Assembly: GCA_017643215.1 (NCBI GenBank) | Contig: JAEPNV010000009.1 | Span: 62,001-126,000 of the forward strand | Direction: 5' to 3' | Length of the DNA stretch: 64,000 nt | Origin: Roseibium sp. | Lineage (GTDB): Bacteria > Pseudomonadota > Alphaproteobacteria > Rhizobiales > Stappiaceae | Part shown: positions 1-9,909 of the stretch, piece by piece | Layout: every line of letters starts with the position of its first letter | Numbering within the stretch: the stretch's first letter is position 1 | Position numbers and translations under genes: made by a program | The notes under the pieces: model-generated | Databases searched by the model: none | What the model saw: only the letters and a program-made list of their open reading frames with translations | Told to the model about the DNA's origin: nothing

Positions 1-1722
1 TTCGCCGCTGGCCAGGATCACGGTCTCCTCATCGATCCCGTAGTCCTTGCCGAGCGATTGCAGGCGTTCGGCCGTGTTCACCGTGTCGCCGACCACCGTG
101 TAATTCCAGCGGTCGAGCGCACCAACATTGCCGACAACAGCCGTGCCGGTGTGGATGCCCATCCGCATTCGCATTTCAGGCCGCCCGGTACGGCGGGCGG
201 CTTCATTGCGGCATTTCTGTTCGGCGGCAATCTTTCGGGCAGCGCGCACCGCGGCCTCGGCATGATCGGCGCGCGCATCCGGCGCGCCCCAAAAGGCCAG
301 CATGCCGTCGCCGATAAATTTGTCGACCGTTCCCCCTTCTTCCTCCACCGCCTCGACCAGGATCGCAAAGTGGTCGTTCAACTGCCGTGCTGTCTCGGAG
401 GCCGACATGGTTTCGGAATAGGCGGTGAATCCCACGATATCCGTGAACAGGATGGTCAATTCGGCCTCACGCGCCTCGGCGGCCTGCTGGCCGCCAAGCC
501 GCATCAGCTTGATGAACAAGGACCGCGGCACATAGGTGTTCATGGCTTTGAGACCTTCAACCATCGCGTTGAAGGCCAACGCCACCTGGTCCAACTCGGC
601 CACACGGCTGCGCGGCAGCGGTTCAACCTGGTCCAGCGACAAGGAGCCGACCCGCTCGGACTGGCGGGCCAACTCCCTGAGAGGGCGGGCCACGCGGCGG
701 CCGATCCACACCGCGATCAAAACGGTAATGATGAGCGCCACAAATCCGACAAAGGCCGATCCGGTCAGCCGTTGCACCTCGCGCGAAATGGACGCGCTTT
801 GATAATACTGGCCAATGATCCAGGGCCGGTCGCTGAATCCGGGGATCACCGCACGCATCATGATGAATTCGTCATCGGCCGCCTCGATCAACGATACCTC
901 GATCCCCAGATCCGCCGCCCGCTGGAATTCAGACAAAACCTCCTCGTTGTTCATGGCGGCCAATACGGGATCCCCAAGGGTCAACCGGGCGCTTGGCAAA
1001 GCGCCGACCGGCAGATCGCCGCTTTGGAACATGGTCAAATCGGAGTGGACGACGACTTCGTCATTGCCGGCAATGATGAAGGTCGTGGCGGTCGGCCCGT
1101 CGTCGAACACGGCGAGCGTTTCTTCAAGGCGGTCCAATGAACTTGCCGCCGTCAGCGCGCCGACCATAACCCCGTCCCGAACGATCGGGACCGAGACGTT
1201 GGCGAATACGCCCACGTTGTTTGTGACCAGCGGGCCCCATTTCGGTCCGCTTTCTTGAGTGAGGTCCGGAAGCTCGTAGGCCCGCTCGCCCGGCGGCGGC
1301 TTGTCATTGGTGAACGACCAAAGCTTGCCATCCGGCGCCTTGTAAACCCCAAGCCGCTCGCCGCTCAGGTCGGTCAAAACCAGGACGGTCAGCGCCGGAT
1401 TGGAGGCCACAGCCATCGACATGTCCTCAAGCGCCGATTGTTCGGTGGCAAATTCCACCGCACCGCTATCAAAAAACGGCTTCAGCGCGACAACCGCCTG
1501 CTCGGCCGAATTGAAATAATCGCGGACCTGCCGCTCCATCGATTGGGTGACCAGGATCGTCTTATCGTTCAAGAGCGAGAACGTGTTCTTGAAATTGGCC
1601 ATGACCGAAAGGCCAAGAACCAGCGCAAGCGAGATGGCCACAAACGCGCCAAATCCAAGGCCGATCACCCGTGTCAGCGGCATTTTGATGCGGCGGTCTT
1701 CCCGTTGCGGCAGCAGGGCCAT
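1..1722 (-). CDS. Membrane-bound class III adenylate/guanylate cyclase with HAMP domain (C-terminus cut by window edge)
   Basis: The reading frame is open from an ATG at 1722 down to base 1, so at least 574 residues are present and the C-terminus lies outside the window. A membrane segment spans roughly residues 18-41, followed by a ~270-residue extracytoplasmic sensor of Cache type, a second membrane segment near residues 317-338 and a HAMP stretch. The catalytic domain begins near residue 420, with the metal-binding motif FTDIVGFT, then VDKFIGDGM and a VVGDTVNTAERL motif. The Lys in VDKFIGDG is typical of adenylate rather than guanylate specificity. It would make a cyclic nucleotide in the cytoplasm in response to an external ligand. 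The ligand cannot be told. Confidence 0.93.
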   Translation of the reverse strand, partial: MALLPQREDRRIKMPLTRVIGLGFGAFVAISLALVLGLSVMANFKNTFSLLNDKTILVTQSMERQVRDYFNSAEQAVVALKPFFDSGAVEFATEQSALEDMSMAVASNPALTVLVLTDLSGERLGVYKAPDGKLWSFTNDKPPPGERAYELPDLTQESGPKWGPLVTNNVGVFANVSVPIVRDGVMVGALTAASSLDRLEETLAVFDDGPTATTFIIAGNDEVVVHSDLTMFQSGDLPVGALPSARLTLGDPVLAAMNNEEVLSEFQRAADLGIEVSLIEAADDEFIMMRAVIPGFSDRPWIIGQYYQSASISREVQRLTGSAFVGFVALIITVLIAVWIGRRVARPLRELARQSERVGSLSLDQVEPLPRSRVAELDQVALAFNAMVEGLKAMNTYVPRSLFIKLMRLGGQQAAEAREAELTILFTDIVGFTAYSETMSASETARQLNDHFAILVEAVEEEGGTVDKFIGDGMLAFWGAPDARADHAEAAVRAARKIAAEQKCRNEAARRTGRPEMRMRMGIHTGTAVVGNVGALDRWNYTVVGDTVNTAERLQSLGKDYGIDEETVILASGE

Positions 1723-1878
1723 GGTACGTGGCTTTCATTCAAGTCTATGCGCCGGCACTCGGCCCAGCTGTTCGTTCCCGTTCGGGAAAAAGCAGTTCGC
1801 CACCCAACCCTGTGCTTACTATGGCCGGATCGGCAGATTCCCGCAACGATATCCTTCGGCGCCGCGCCAGGTGCGCGT

Positions 1879-3060
1879 TCAATCAGCGGCGGCCCTAGTG
1901 CCGAGTTCCCCGAGGATTTCCTCGGTGTGTTCGCCAAGTCGGGGCGCGGCGGTCTTAAGGTCCAACGTGCTTTCAGAAAACCGGATCGGCGTGCGGATGG
2001 ATGGGACCCTGCCGCCTTCCACACCGGTGGCGGGAAGATCGACTTTCAAATCGCGGTGCTGCACCTGAGGATCTTCGAACACGTCGGCAACCGAGTTGAT
2101 CGGACCGGCCGGAACGCCCGCCGCCTCGAGTGCGGCCAGCAAACCGTCCCGCTTGTGTTTGCCGATTTCCCCGGCCAGCACCGGCACCAGATCCGATCGC
2201 GCCGCGACCCGGGCCTTGTTGGTGGCATAGGCCGGATCTTGCGCCAGATCAGGGCGTTCCAGGACGTTGCACAATCTGACGAATTGGCTGTCATTGCCGA
2301 CCGCGATGATCAAATGCCCGTCGGCGACCGCAAACACTTGGTAGGGGACGATGTTGGGATGAGCATTGCCGAGCCGGCGTGGGGCGGTGCCCGAGACAAA
2401 GTAGTTCAGGGCCTGGTTGGCCAGAACGCCCACCTGGGCATCGAGAAGCGCCATGTCGACCTGTTCGCCCAACCCGGTCTGGTCGCGGCGCCGGAGCGCT
2501 GCCAGGATGCCGATTACTCCATAAAGCCCGGTGAAGATGTCAGCGAAGGCCACGCCGACCTTTTGCGGCTCGCCCTCCGGATCGCCGGTCAGGTCCATGA
2601 TCCCGCCCATGCCCTGGATCATGAAATCGTACCCGGCCCGGTGCGCGTAGGGTCCGTCCTGGCCGAAGCCGGTCACCGAGCAATAGATGAGACGCGGATT
2701 GACCTGACGCAGGCTCTCATAGTCCAGGCCATATTTCGCCAATCCGCCGACCTTGAAATTCTCAACCAGAATATCGGATCCGGCGACAAGCCGGCGGGCG
2801 GTGTCCTGGCCGTCTTCGGTCCGGAAATCCACGGTGATCGAGCGTTTGCCGCGATTGCAGGCGTGAAAGTAGGCCGCGTCGAGGTCCGCCCCGTCTGGAT
2901 CCTTGACGAAGGGCGGCCCCCAGCCGCGCGTGTCGTCGCCGGTTGGGCTTTCGACCTTGATCACATCAGCACCAAGGTCGGCGAGCGTCTGGCCGATCCA
3001 TGGACCGGCCAAAATGCGCGCAAATTCAACGACTTTTACACCTTCAAGCGGTGCCGTCAT
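1879..3060 (-). CDS. Family III CoA transferase (CaiB/BaiF type)
   Basis: The 393-residue product starts with the family signature GVKVVEFARILAGPWIGQTLADLG and has the expected length. The catalytic aspartate that forms the acyl-glutamyl/aspartyl-CoA type intermediate is most likely D174 in the AFADIFTG motif, and GFGQDGPYAHRAGYDFMIQG is the usual CoA-binding region. Family members move CoA between carboxylic acids (formyl-CoA/oxalate, carnitine, succinyl-CoA/mesaconate and others); the substrate is not readable here. A good Shine-Dalgarno (GAAGGAAG) precedes the ATG. It lies 31 bases downstream of the methyltransferase gene on the same strand, so the two may be cotranscribed. Confidence 0.93.
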   Translation of the reverse strand: MTAPLEGVKVVEFARILAGPWIGQTLADLGADVIKVESPTGDDTRGWGPPFVKDPDGADLDAAYFHACNRGKRSITVDFRTEDGQDTARRLVAGSDILVENFKVGGLAKYGLDYESLRQVNPRLIYCSVTGFGQDGPYAHRAGYDFMIQGMGGIMDLTGDPEGEPQKVGVAFADIFTGLYGVIGILAALRRRDQTGLGEQVDMALLDAQVGVLANQALNYFVSGTAPRRLGNAHPNIVPYQVFAVADGHLIIAVGNDSQFVRLCNVLERPDLAQDPAYATNKARVAARSDLVPVLAGEIGKHKRDGLLAALEAAGVPAGPINSVADVFEDPQVQHRDLKVDLPATGVEGGRVPSIRTPIRFSESTLDLKTAAPRLGEHTEEILGELGTRAAAD

Positions 3061-3091
3061 CAGACGTCTTCCTTCAAATTATGTGTTTGAT

Positions 3092-3583
3092 TCAGAGCGG
3101 CTTCCGGTAAAGGTTGTAGCGCCCCGGCCGGATGCCTTCTGGCATGGGGAACGCTTCGAAGCTTGGCAGGTCCAGTGGTAGGCCGGAAAGCACGTAACCG
3201 CCCGGCGCGGCCCGCGCGTCCACAAGCGGCGACAGCCAGGATGAGGTCGCCAAATCCGTTGTTGGATCGCCGGAGCCGATATCGGCGTGAATCAACGCGG
3301 CCTGCGTTTTGACCCTCGGACCGCAATAGGCAAGCGTGTCGCGGATTTCGCCCAATATCATGTGCTCGCCGTCCGGCATGCAGCTCGGATGGCAAGACAG
3401 GTCCCGGTCGAACACGAAGATTTCACGCTCCGGCAGGATTTCCCGCAGATGGTCGTAAGTCCGCCCGTTTCCAAGTCCCACTTCCAGAACGCAGCCATCA
3501 ATGCCCGGGATCCGGCCCGCGACATCCTCCAGAAGCCGTTTTTGCGCGGTCAGGCGCCGGATGAAGCTGTCCAAGCGGCTCAT
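3092..3583 (-). CDS. Small class I SAM-dependent methyltransferase-like protein
   Basis: The 163-residue product carries a SAM-binding glycine loop, VLEVGLGNGRTYDHL, at about residues 32-46, an acidic end of strand 2 (FVFDRD) and an ADIGSGD segment that resembles the motif III region. It is short for a methyltransferase and has little substrate-recognition sequence after the Rossmann core. I know of similar short proteins in rhizobia, but no function. An AAAGG Shine-Dalgarno stands before the ATG. It is the first gene of a likely two-gene unit with the CoA transferase. Confidence 0.8.
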   Translation of the reverse strand: MSRLDSFIRRLTAQKRLLEDVAGRIPGIDGCVLEVGLGNGRTYDHLREILPEREIFVFDRDLSCHPSCMPDGEHMILGEIRDTLAYCGPRVKTQAALIHADIGSGDPTTDLATSSWLSPLVDARAAPGGYVLSGLPLDLPSFEAFPMPEGIRPGRYNLYRKPL

Positions 3584-3730
3584 GAATCAACCTTTCGGTG
3601 GGCGGTGGCGGCCCCTTGCATAGACGCCCCAACTCTGGCAGTCAAAATCCTCCGCCGACCGGGTGACCCGCGGCGGGCGGGCGGCGCCGACGGCAGGCCG
3701 ACCGCGCGTTCACTTTAGCGAGGAACCGGC

Positions 3731-4579
3731 ATGACAACGGTCGATGACAGGCTCGAGGCACAATATGACAACCGCGCCCTCGTTCCCGATCATCCGGACA
3801 TCTTCGACCGCTGGAGCCGCGAAGCCGCCGCGTTCCGCAAAAGCGCCATGGACGCCGCACGGGCGGAGCTGAACGTTCCATATGGACCCCATGCCCGCCA
3901 CGTCTACGATTATTTCCGTGCGGACCCAAGTGCGGCACCCGCCCCGCGTACCGCGGTGTTCGTCCATGGCGGCTACTGGCGGACCTTCGACAAGAGCTAC
4001 TTCTCGCACATGGCCGGCTGCCTGACGGTGCGCGGTTTCGACGTCGCGGTGATCAATTACCGTCTGTGCCCGGAGGTTCGCATCGCCGACATCATGGAGG
4101 ATGTTGAGATGGCGGGGGCGTCGATCTTCCGCACGTCCGGACGCCCGTTGTTGCCTTATGGTCATTCGGCGGGCGGGCACCTTGTCTCCTGCCTTCTTGC
4201 CACGGACTGGCAACGCCGTGGACTGCCGGCGGATCTGACTCAAGCCGGTCTCGTTGTCTCGGGCGTTTACGATCTCATCCCGCTTCTCAAGGTCAGCGTC
4301 AATGCCGACCTGCAGCTCACGGAAGACGCGGCCACGGCCGCGTCTCCGCTCTTCTGGCAACCACCAGAGCTGACCGGCCTTGCCGTTGTTGCGGGCGGTG
4401 CGGAGTCCGACGCTTTCCAGGATCAAAGCCGGCGCTTTCACACGGCCTGGTCGCAATCGGCCGGGCGTTCGACCCTGGACATCGTGGAAGGCGCCAACCA
4501 TTTTACCGTGATCGATCCGCTGGCCGATCCCGACAGCGCGATGGCCAAACGCCTCACGGACCTGTGCCCGATCACCTGA
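3731..4579 (+). CDS. Alpha/beta hydrolase, kynurenine formamidase (arylformamidase)-like
   Basis: The 282-residue product has the oxyanion-hole motif HGGYWR near residue 77 and the nucleophile elbow GHSAGGHL near residue 141, both characteristic of the arylformamidase/carboxylesterase branch of the alpha/beta hydrolase fold. Late in the chain GGAESDAF supplies the acid region and ANHFTVID the catalytic histidine. Family members hydrolyse N-formylkynurenine in tryptophan breakdown, but other acyl amides and esters are possible. No other kyn genes flank it, so the substrate is uncertain. It is divergent from the methyltransferase across a 147-base gap and is followed closely by pepN. Confidence 0.85.
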   Translation: MTTVDDRLEAQYDNRALVPDHPDIFDRWSREAAAFRKSAMDAARAELNVPYGPHARHVYDYFRADPSAAPAPRTAVFVHGGYWRTFDKSYFSHMAGCLTVRGFDVAVINYRLCPEVRIADIMEDVEMAGASIFRTSGRPLLPYGHSAGGHLVSCLLATDWQRRGLPADLTQAGLVVSGVYDLIPLLKVSVNADLQLTEDAATAASPLFWQPPELTGLAVVAGGAESDAFQDQSRRFHTAWSQSAGRSTLDIVEGANHFTVIDPLADPDSAMAKRLTDLCPIT

Positions 4580-4647
4580 CGACAGCGACCGGCCCGGCCG
4601 TAGTGCCATCCCATCGATCCGAACCGGCGGAACACAAGGAGTTTCAC

Positions 4648-7290
4648 ATGCGTCCCGAAACGGCCCCGGCCATCCGCCTTGAGGACTATGCTCCTGCTGC
4701 GTATCGCATCGATACGGTTCATCTCGATGTGAAACTCAATCCCAAGGCCACAACCGTCGATGCGCGGCTCGTGGTGGTCCCAGTCGAGGGCACACCGGCG
4801 GGACAAATGCTGGTTTTGGATGGCGATGGTCTGGACCTCACCGGTTTGCTGTTGAATGGGCTCCCGGTGGCCCCGGAACTGGTGGACGCCAGCCCGGACA
4901 AGCTGGAACTGCGTGATCCGCCGGCCGGTCCCTTCACGCTGGAGATCCAGACCCGGCTCGATCCGGAAGCCAACACGGCGCTGATGGGCCTCTATCGCAC
5001 GTCCGGCACCTATTGCACCCAGTGCGAGGCCGAGGGCTTCCGCCGTATCACTTATTTTCTCGACCGGCCGGACGTGCTTGCCGTCTACACGACCCGCCTG
5101 GAAGCCCGCCAATCGGATGCCCCCATCCTTCTGGCCAATGGCAATCCGGTGGAAGCGGGCCTGGTGCCGGGCACGGACCGCCACTACGCGGTCTGGCATG
5201 ATCCGTTCCCCAAACCCTCCTACCTGTTCGCCTTGGTGGCCGGGAACCTGGCCTGTGTGTCCGACACTTTCGTCACCCGGTCGGGCAAAACCGTGGACCT
5301 CAACATCTACGTTGAACACGGCCGGGAAAACCTGTGCGCATGGGCGATGGATTCGCTCAAGCGGTCGATGACCTGGGATGAAGAGGCTTACGGGCGCGAA
5401 TACGATCTTGAGGTCTTCAACATCGTCGCCGTTTCCGATTTCAACATGGGCGCGATGGAAAACAAGGGCCTCAACATCTTCAACGACAAATACATTCTGG
5501 CCGATCCGGAAACCGCGACGGACCAGGACTATGCCAATATCGAGGCCGTCATTGCCCATGAGTATTTCCACAACTGGACCGGTAACCGGATCACCTGCCG
5601 GGACTGGTTTCAGTTGTGCCTGAAGGAGGGCCTGACGGTTTTCCGGGATCAGGAGTTTTCATCCGATATGCGCTCGCGTCCGGTCAAGCGCATTGCCGAT
5701 GTCCGGTTGTTGAAGGCGCACCAGTTTCCCGAGGATGCCGGCCCGCTCGCGCATCCCGTCCGTCCTAAAAGCTATAAGGAAATCAATAATTTCTATACGG
5801 CTACCGTATACGAAAAGGGCGCTGAGGTCGTGCGCATGCTCAAGACGCTGCTCGGCGATGACGGGTTCCGGCGCGGCATGGACCTTTATTTCGACCGCCA
5901 TGACGGCGAAGCGACAACCATTGAGGCCTTCCTCACCTGTTTTTCAGAGGCCGCGGCCACCGATCTCGGCCAATTCGCCCGCTGGTACGATCAGGCCGGC
6001 ACACCGAAGGTGTCGGTCAAGAGCCACTATGACAGCGCCGCCCAGACCTTGACGCTGACCTTCGGCCAGTCGATCCCCCCGCTTCCGGAGCAGGATACAA
6101 GCGAGCCGTCCGTCATTCCGCTACGCTTTGCGCTGATGGATCCGGACGGCGGCGAAATGGTCCCCAAACACATTACCGGGGCGACGATCCAGCACGACGT
6201 CTTGCTGCTGGAGGACGAGCGCCAGACCGTCCATTTTTCCGGCCTTGCCCACGCACCGGCTGTCTCGCTCCTGCGTGGCTTTTCCGCCCCGGTGCGGCTG
6301 GAGTTCGACCAAAGCGTCGAAGAACACCTGTTTCTTGCCCGGCACGACACCGACCCGTTCAACCGCTGGCAGGCGATCCAGAATGTCGCCACGCAGGAAC
6401 TGATGCGCCTGACCCAAGCCGCGCGTACGGGACGGACGCTGGAAACCGATAAACGGCTGGTGTCGGCCTTCGGCGACATTGCCGAGAACGGGGATCTGGA
6501 TCCCGCCTTCCGCGCCCAGGCCCTGACACTGCCGAGCGAGTTAGACATTGCCCGCGATCTTGGCCGCGATGTCGACCCCGACGCAATCCATACCGCGCAC
6601 CGGTACCTGAGCCGCGCCATTGCCGACACCAATGAAGCGCAGTTGAGATCGGCGGCGGCCGCGCCGGCGAATGGGCCGTTTTCGCCCGATGCCGCCTCGG
6701 CGGGCCGGCGCGCGCTTGCAAACAAGGCATTGGCCTATCTCGCCGCCTCCAGCGATCCGGAGGCACCAAACCTTGTCAGGGCGCGGTTTGAGACCGCGAA
6801 CAACATGACCGACCGGATGGCGGCCCTGACCGTGCTTGTGCACCTCAATCTCGACGGCGCGGACGAAGCGCTCACCACCTTCAAGCAGCGGCACCGGGGC
6901 GCGTCGCTTGCCCTCGACAAATGGTTCCAGGTTCAGGCCACGGCGCCACGGCCGGACAGCATCGCGCGCCTCAACGAGCTGATGCGTGATCCGCTTTATG
7001 ATGCGACCAATCCGAACCGCATCCGCGCGCTGGTTCAGTCCTTCGCGACCGGAAATCCGACCCAGTTCGCGCGTGCGGACGGATCGGGCTTCGACCTTGT
7101 CGCCGAGGCCGTCATCGCCATCGATCCGCGCAATCCGCAAGTCGCCTCGCGCCTTCTGACCAGCTACCGGTCGTGGCGCGCCTTGGAAAAAACACGAGCG
7201 GCCCAAGCGGAAGCAGCGTTAATACGCATTTCGAAAATCGGAAAGCTTTCGCGCGACAGCCGCGATATCGTCGACCGCTGCCTGCAATAG
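4648..7290 (+). CDS. pepN: Aminopeptidase N (M1 family zinc metallopeptidase)
   Basis: I chose the ATG at 4648 because it follows an AAGGAG Shine-Dalgarno and gives 880 residues, the usual length; the frame is open further upstream but would overlap the hydrolase gene. The exopeptidase motif GAMEN starts at residue 268, and the zinc-binding HEYFH motif is at residues 304-308, with the third ligand in the downstream KEGLTVFRDQEF segment. The C-terminal part is the helical PepN cap. The enzyme removes N-terminal residues from peptides in the cytoplasm during protein turnover. Confidence 0.97.
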   Translation: MRPETAPAIRLEDYAPAAYRIDTVHLDVKLNPKATTVDARLVVVPVEGTPAGQMLVLDGDGLDLTGLLLNGLPVAPELVDASPDKLELRDPPAGPFTLEIQTRLDPEANTALMGLYRTSGTYCTQCEAEGFRRITYFLDRPDVLAVYTTRLEARQSDAPILLANGNPVEAGLVPGTDRHYAVWHDPFPKPSYLFALVAGNLACVSDTFVTRSGKTVDLNIYVEHGRENLCAWAMDSLKRSMTWDEEAYGREYDLEVFNIVAVSDFNMGAMENKGLNIFNDKYILADPETATDQDYANIEAVIAHEYFHNWTGNRITCRDWFQLCLKEGLTVFRDQEFSSDMRSRPVKRIADVRLLKAHQFPEDAGPLAHPVRPKSYKEINNFYTATVYEKGAEVVRMLKTLLGDDGFRRGMDLYFDRHDGEATTIEAFLTCFSEAAATDLGQFARWYDQAGTPKVSVKSHYDSAAQTLTLTFGQSIPPLPEQDTSEPSVIPLRFALMDPDGGEMVPKHITGATIQHDVLLLEDERQTVHFSGLAHAPAVSLLRGFSAPVRLEFDQSVEEHLFLARHDTDPFNRWQAIQNVATQELMRLTQAARTGRTLETDKRLVSAFGDIAENGDLDPAFRAQALTLPSELDIARDLGRDVDPDAIHTAHRYLSRAIADTNEAQLRSAAAAPANGPFSPDAASAGRRALANKALAYLAASSDPEAPNLVRARFETANNMTDRMAALTVLVHLNLDGADEALTTFKQRHRGASLALDKWFQVQATAPRPDSIARLNELMRDPLYDATNPNRIRALVQSFATGNPTQFARADGSGFDLVAEAVIAIDPRNPQVASRLLTSYRSWRALEKTRAAQAEAALIRISKIGKLSRDSRDIVDRCLQ

Positions 7291-7340
7291 TGCGTACTAC
7301 TTGCAAGGGTTAACACGTTGAGCTGAAAGTGCTTTGAGTA

Positions 7341-7348
7341 TTAACCAT
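7341..7348 (+). promoter_or_regulatory. Candidate CtrA half-site (TTAACCAT) upstream of the PleC-like kinase
   Basis: TTAACCAT lies 107 bases before the kinase start, in the only AT-rich stretch of the 164-base gap between pepN and the kinase. TTAACCAT is a known CtrA half-site in Caulobacter. A GGTTAA copy lies about 35 bases upstream in the opposite sense. A single 8-mer is weak evidence, so this is only a candidate. Confidence 0.3.
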
Positions 7349-7454
7349 TTTTTTCGCAAATGCCTCTAGACAAGTCCGGAAAGCTGGATTCAAATGATGG
7401 TGATTCGGGGCAGAAAGCACTCCGATGACCATCTAACACTTTCGGGACTTTCCG

Positions 7455-9821
7455 ATGGCGCGGGCGTTTGCCGGCAGCGCGTCCTCGCGGCGCCGTGGCC
7501 GGACCTCACAGAAGAGAGGCACACAGCAGACGCTGACCGGCCATCTGCGCCTATGGGCCGCTCCCGCTTATCAGCGCCTGCTTCGGTCGGAATCCATCCT
7601 GCGGCGCCTGGTTCCGGTTTTATGCCTGGTGTTCATCGGCGCGCTGGCGACCTACCGCGCCGTGGAGCTGTTTCAGGCCCACCAGGCCGTCGAGCGCCAC
7701 GCCCGGGATGAAATTTCGCTTGTCGCCACCGTGGTGGCCGGCCAGCTTTCGGCGCAGGAAACAGAGCTTCCCGAACGCGGCTACCGGTCGGCACTCCAGC
7801 GGGTGCTGGCGGAAAGCCTGCCGGCCGGGGCGACGCGCAACGGCCGGACCATCCTCGTCTCCGACAGCAACGGCAGAATTGTCGCCAGCGCGCCGCTGCG
7901 CCCCGCGATCGAGGGCCTGCCGATCATCGATCTGTTCGGCGTGTCCCAGCCGCTAACGGTCTTTGGCGCCCGGGCGGGCGTGATGGCCGTCGACGTTGAT
8001 CTTTTTGGAACCGGTGAGCCGGACGCGGCCTTTGCCACGGTGCATCATCTGAACGGCCGCCTCGGGATGGTCGCCGTCCTACAGCCGCAGACGGATGTGT
8101 TCGCCGACTGGCGCGGCGATCTGTCGGCCAACGTGACGCTCTTCGTCGGCACGTCGACCATTTTACTCGTGCTGATCTACGCGTTCTATTCGCAAGCGAC
8201 CCGCGCCGAGCAGGCCGACGAGATGTACGCCGCGACCCGCAGCCGGATCGACACGGCGCTCAATCACGGCCGGTGCGGCCTGTTCGATTGGGACCTGTCG
8301 CGCGGGCGGATCTTCTGGTCGTCGTCTTTGTACGAACTGCTCGGCCGCACGCCGAAGGACGACATCTTGAGTTTTTCCGAGGTGGCGGATCTCACCCATC
8401 CCGAAGATGTGGATCTGCTGGCGCTTGCCGAAGACCTTCTGGAAAGCGGCAGCGGCATTGTCGACAAGATGTTCCGCATGCGCCACGCGGACGGGCGCTG
8501 GGTCTGGCTGCGGGCGCGCGGCGAAATCCAGAGCGAGCCGGGCCGCAGCGAGCCGCATCTGATCGGGATCTGCATCGACGTCACCGAGCAGCATGAACTT
8601 GCCGAACAGAGCCGGACCGCGGATCTGCGTCTGCGCGACGCCATTGAGACGATATCCGAGGCGTTCGTGCTGTGGAACGCGCGCAACGAGCTGGTGATCT
8701 GCAACTCCAATTACCAGAAGCTCCACGGATTACCGGCGCATGCGGTCAAGCAGGGCACGCCTTATCAAAAGGTGATAGCGGCGGCGAAGAACACCCAGAT
8801 CGCACCGCAGCCGGACAGCGGCAGCGATCGCGGCAAAACTCCGGAAGGCAGCTATGAGGCGCAGCTCGATGATGGCCGCTGGCTGCAGATTTCGGAACGC
8901 CGGACCAAGGACGGCGGCTTTGTGTCGGTTGGCACGGACATCACGGCGCTCAAGCGCCACGAGGAAAAACTTCTCGACAGCGAACGCAAGCTGAAAGCCA
9001 CGATCACCGACGTGACGAAGTCCCGCAAGACGCTGGAACTGCAGGCCAAACAGCTGGAAGACCTTGCCGACAAATACGGCGAGGAAAAAACCCGGGCGGA
9101 AAACGCCAACAAGGCCAAATCAGAGTTTCTGGCCAACATCTCACACGAGCTGCGCACGCCGCTCAACGCCATTATCGGCTTTTCCGACATCATGACCAAG
9201 GAGATGTTCGGGCCGATCGGCAGCGACCGCTATTCCGATTACTGCAAGGACATCCACAACAGCGGCACGTATCTGCTCAACGTCATCAACGACATTCTCG
9301 ACATGTCCAAGATCGAGGCCGGACGGCTTTCGATCGAAACCGAGGACCTGTCCGCCAGCGAAGCGGCCCGCGATGCCAGCCGCATCATGAGCGCTGCCGC
9401 CCGGGAAAAGAACATCACGATCGCATGTGAGGTGTGCGATGACCTCACGGTCCGCGCCGACCGCCGGGCGTTGAAGCAGATCCTGCTGAACCTTCTCGCC
9501 AACGCGGTCAAATTCACGCCCGAACAAGGCGCCGTCACCTTGCGGGCCGTCACGAAGGCGGGCCGGGTCCGTTTTGACATCCATGACACCGGCATCGGCA
9601 TCTCGGACAAGGACATCCAGCGCCTTGCCCAGCCCTTTGTTCAGGTGGAGAACCAGTTCACCAAGACCCACCAGGGATCGGGGCTGGGTCTTGCCATCGC
9701 CCGGTCGCTGGTGGAACTGCACGGCGGCAAGCTCGACATCACGTCGGAGATCGGCGCCGGCACGACGGTGAGTTTCAACCTGCCAGCGGCAAACCCCGCC
9801 GCACAGCCGGACCTGCTTTAA
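7455..9821 (+). CDS. pleC: PAS-containing hybrid-free sensor histidine kinase, PleC-like
   Basis: The 788-residue membrane kinase has a hydrophobic segment near residues 50-68, a ~160-residue extracytoplasmic domain, and a second membrane segment near residues 230-250. PAS domains follow (about 275-385 and 395-500), then a short coiled coil and the dimerisation box KSEFLANISHELRTPLNA with the phospho-acceptor H564. ATPase motifs LLNLLANAVKFTP, DTGIGI and GSGLGLAIARS complete the kinase. There is no receiver domain. Calling it PleC (the DivK kinase/phosphatase controlling CtrA and polarity) rests on this architecture and on its position next to glnE, which as I recall matches Sinorhizobium. 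The kinase assignment is firm; the name is less so. Confidence 0.9.
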   Translation: MARAFAGSASSRRRGRTSQKRGTQQTLTGHLRLWAAPAYQRLLRSESILRRLVPVLCLVFIGALATYRAVELFQAHQAVERHARDEISLVATVVAGQLSAQETELPERGYRSALQRVLAESLPAGATRNGRTILVSDSNGRIVASAPLRPAIEGLPIIDLFGVSQPLTVFGARAGVMAVDVDLFGTGEPDAAFATVHHLNGRLGMVAVLQPQTDVFADWRGDLSANVTLFVGTSTILLVLIYAFYSQATRAEQADEMYAATRSRIDTALNHGRCGLFDWDLSRGRIFWSSSLYELLGRTPKDDILSFSEVADLTHPEDVDLLALAEDLLESGSGIVDKMFRMRHADGRWVWLRARGEIQSEPGRSEPHLIGICIDVTEQHELAEQSRTADLRLRDAIETISEAFVLWNARNELVICNSNYQKLHGLPAHAVKQGTPYQKVIAAAKNTQIAPQPDSGSDRGKTPEGSYEAQLDDGRWLQISERRTKDGGFVSVGTDITALKRHEEKLLDSERKLKATITDVTKSRKTLELQAKQLEDLADKYGEEKTRAENANKAKSEFLANISHELRTPLNAIIGFSDIMTKEMFGPIGSDRYSDYCKDIHNSGTYLLNVINDILDMSKIEAGRLSIETEDLSASEAARDASRIMSAAAREKNITIACEVCDDLTVRADRRALKQILLNLLANAVKFTPEQGAVTLRAVTKAGRVRFDIHDTGIGISDKDIQRLAQPFVQVENQFTKTHQGSGLGLAIARSLVELHGGKLDITSEIGAGTTVSFNLPAANPAAQPDLL

Positions 9822-9909
9822 CTACCCCCTCACCGGTGCCTTCGGCCCGGGATCGGGGAGCCAGTGCGAAGAGGTGAATGAGTGCCCGGTTGCCCGCGCC
9901 ACAAAAAGG

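Noticed and set aside
1255-3090. A 611-codon plus-strand frame across the cyclase and CoA transferase genes
   Set aside because: It spans two unrelated real minus-strand genes and their gap and shows no domain; it is an antisense artefact.
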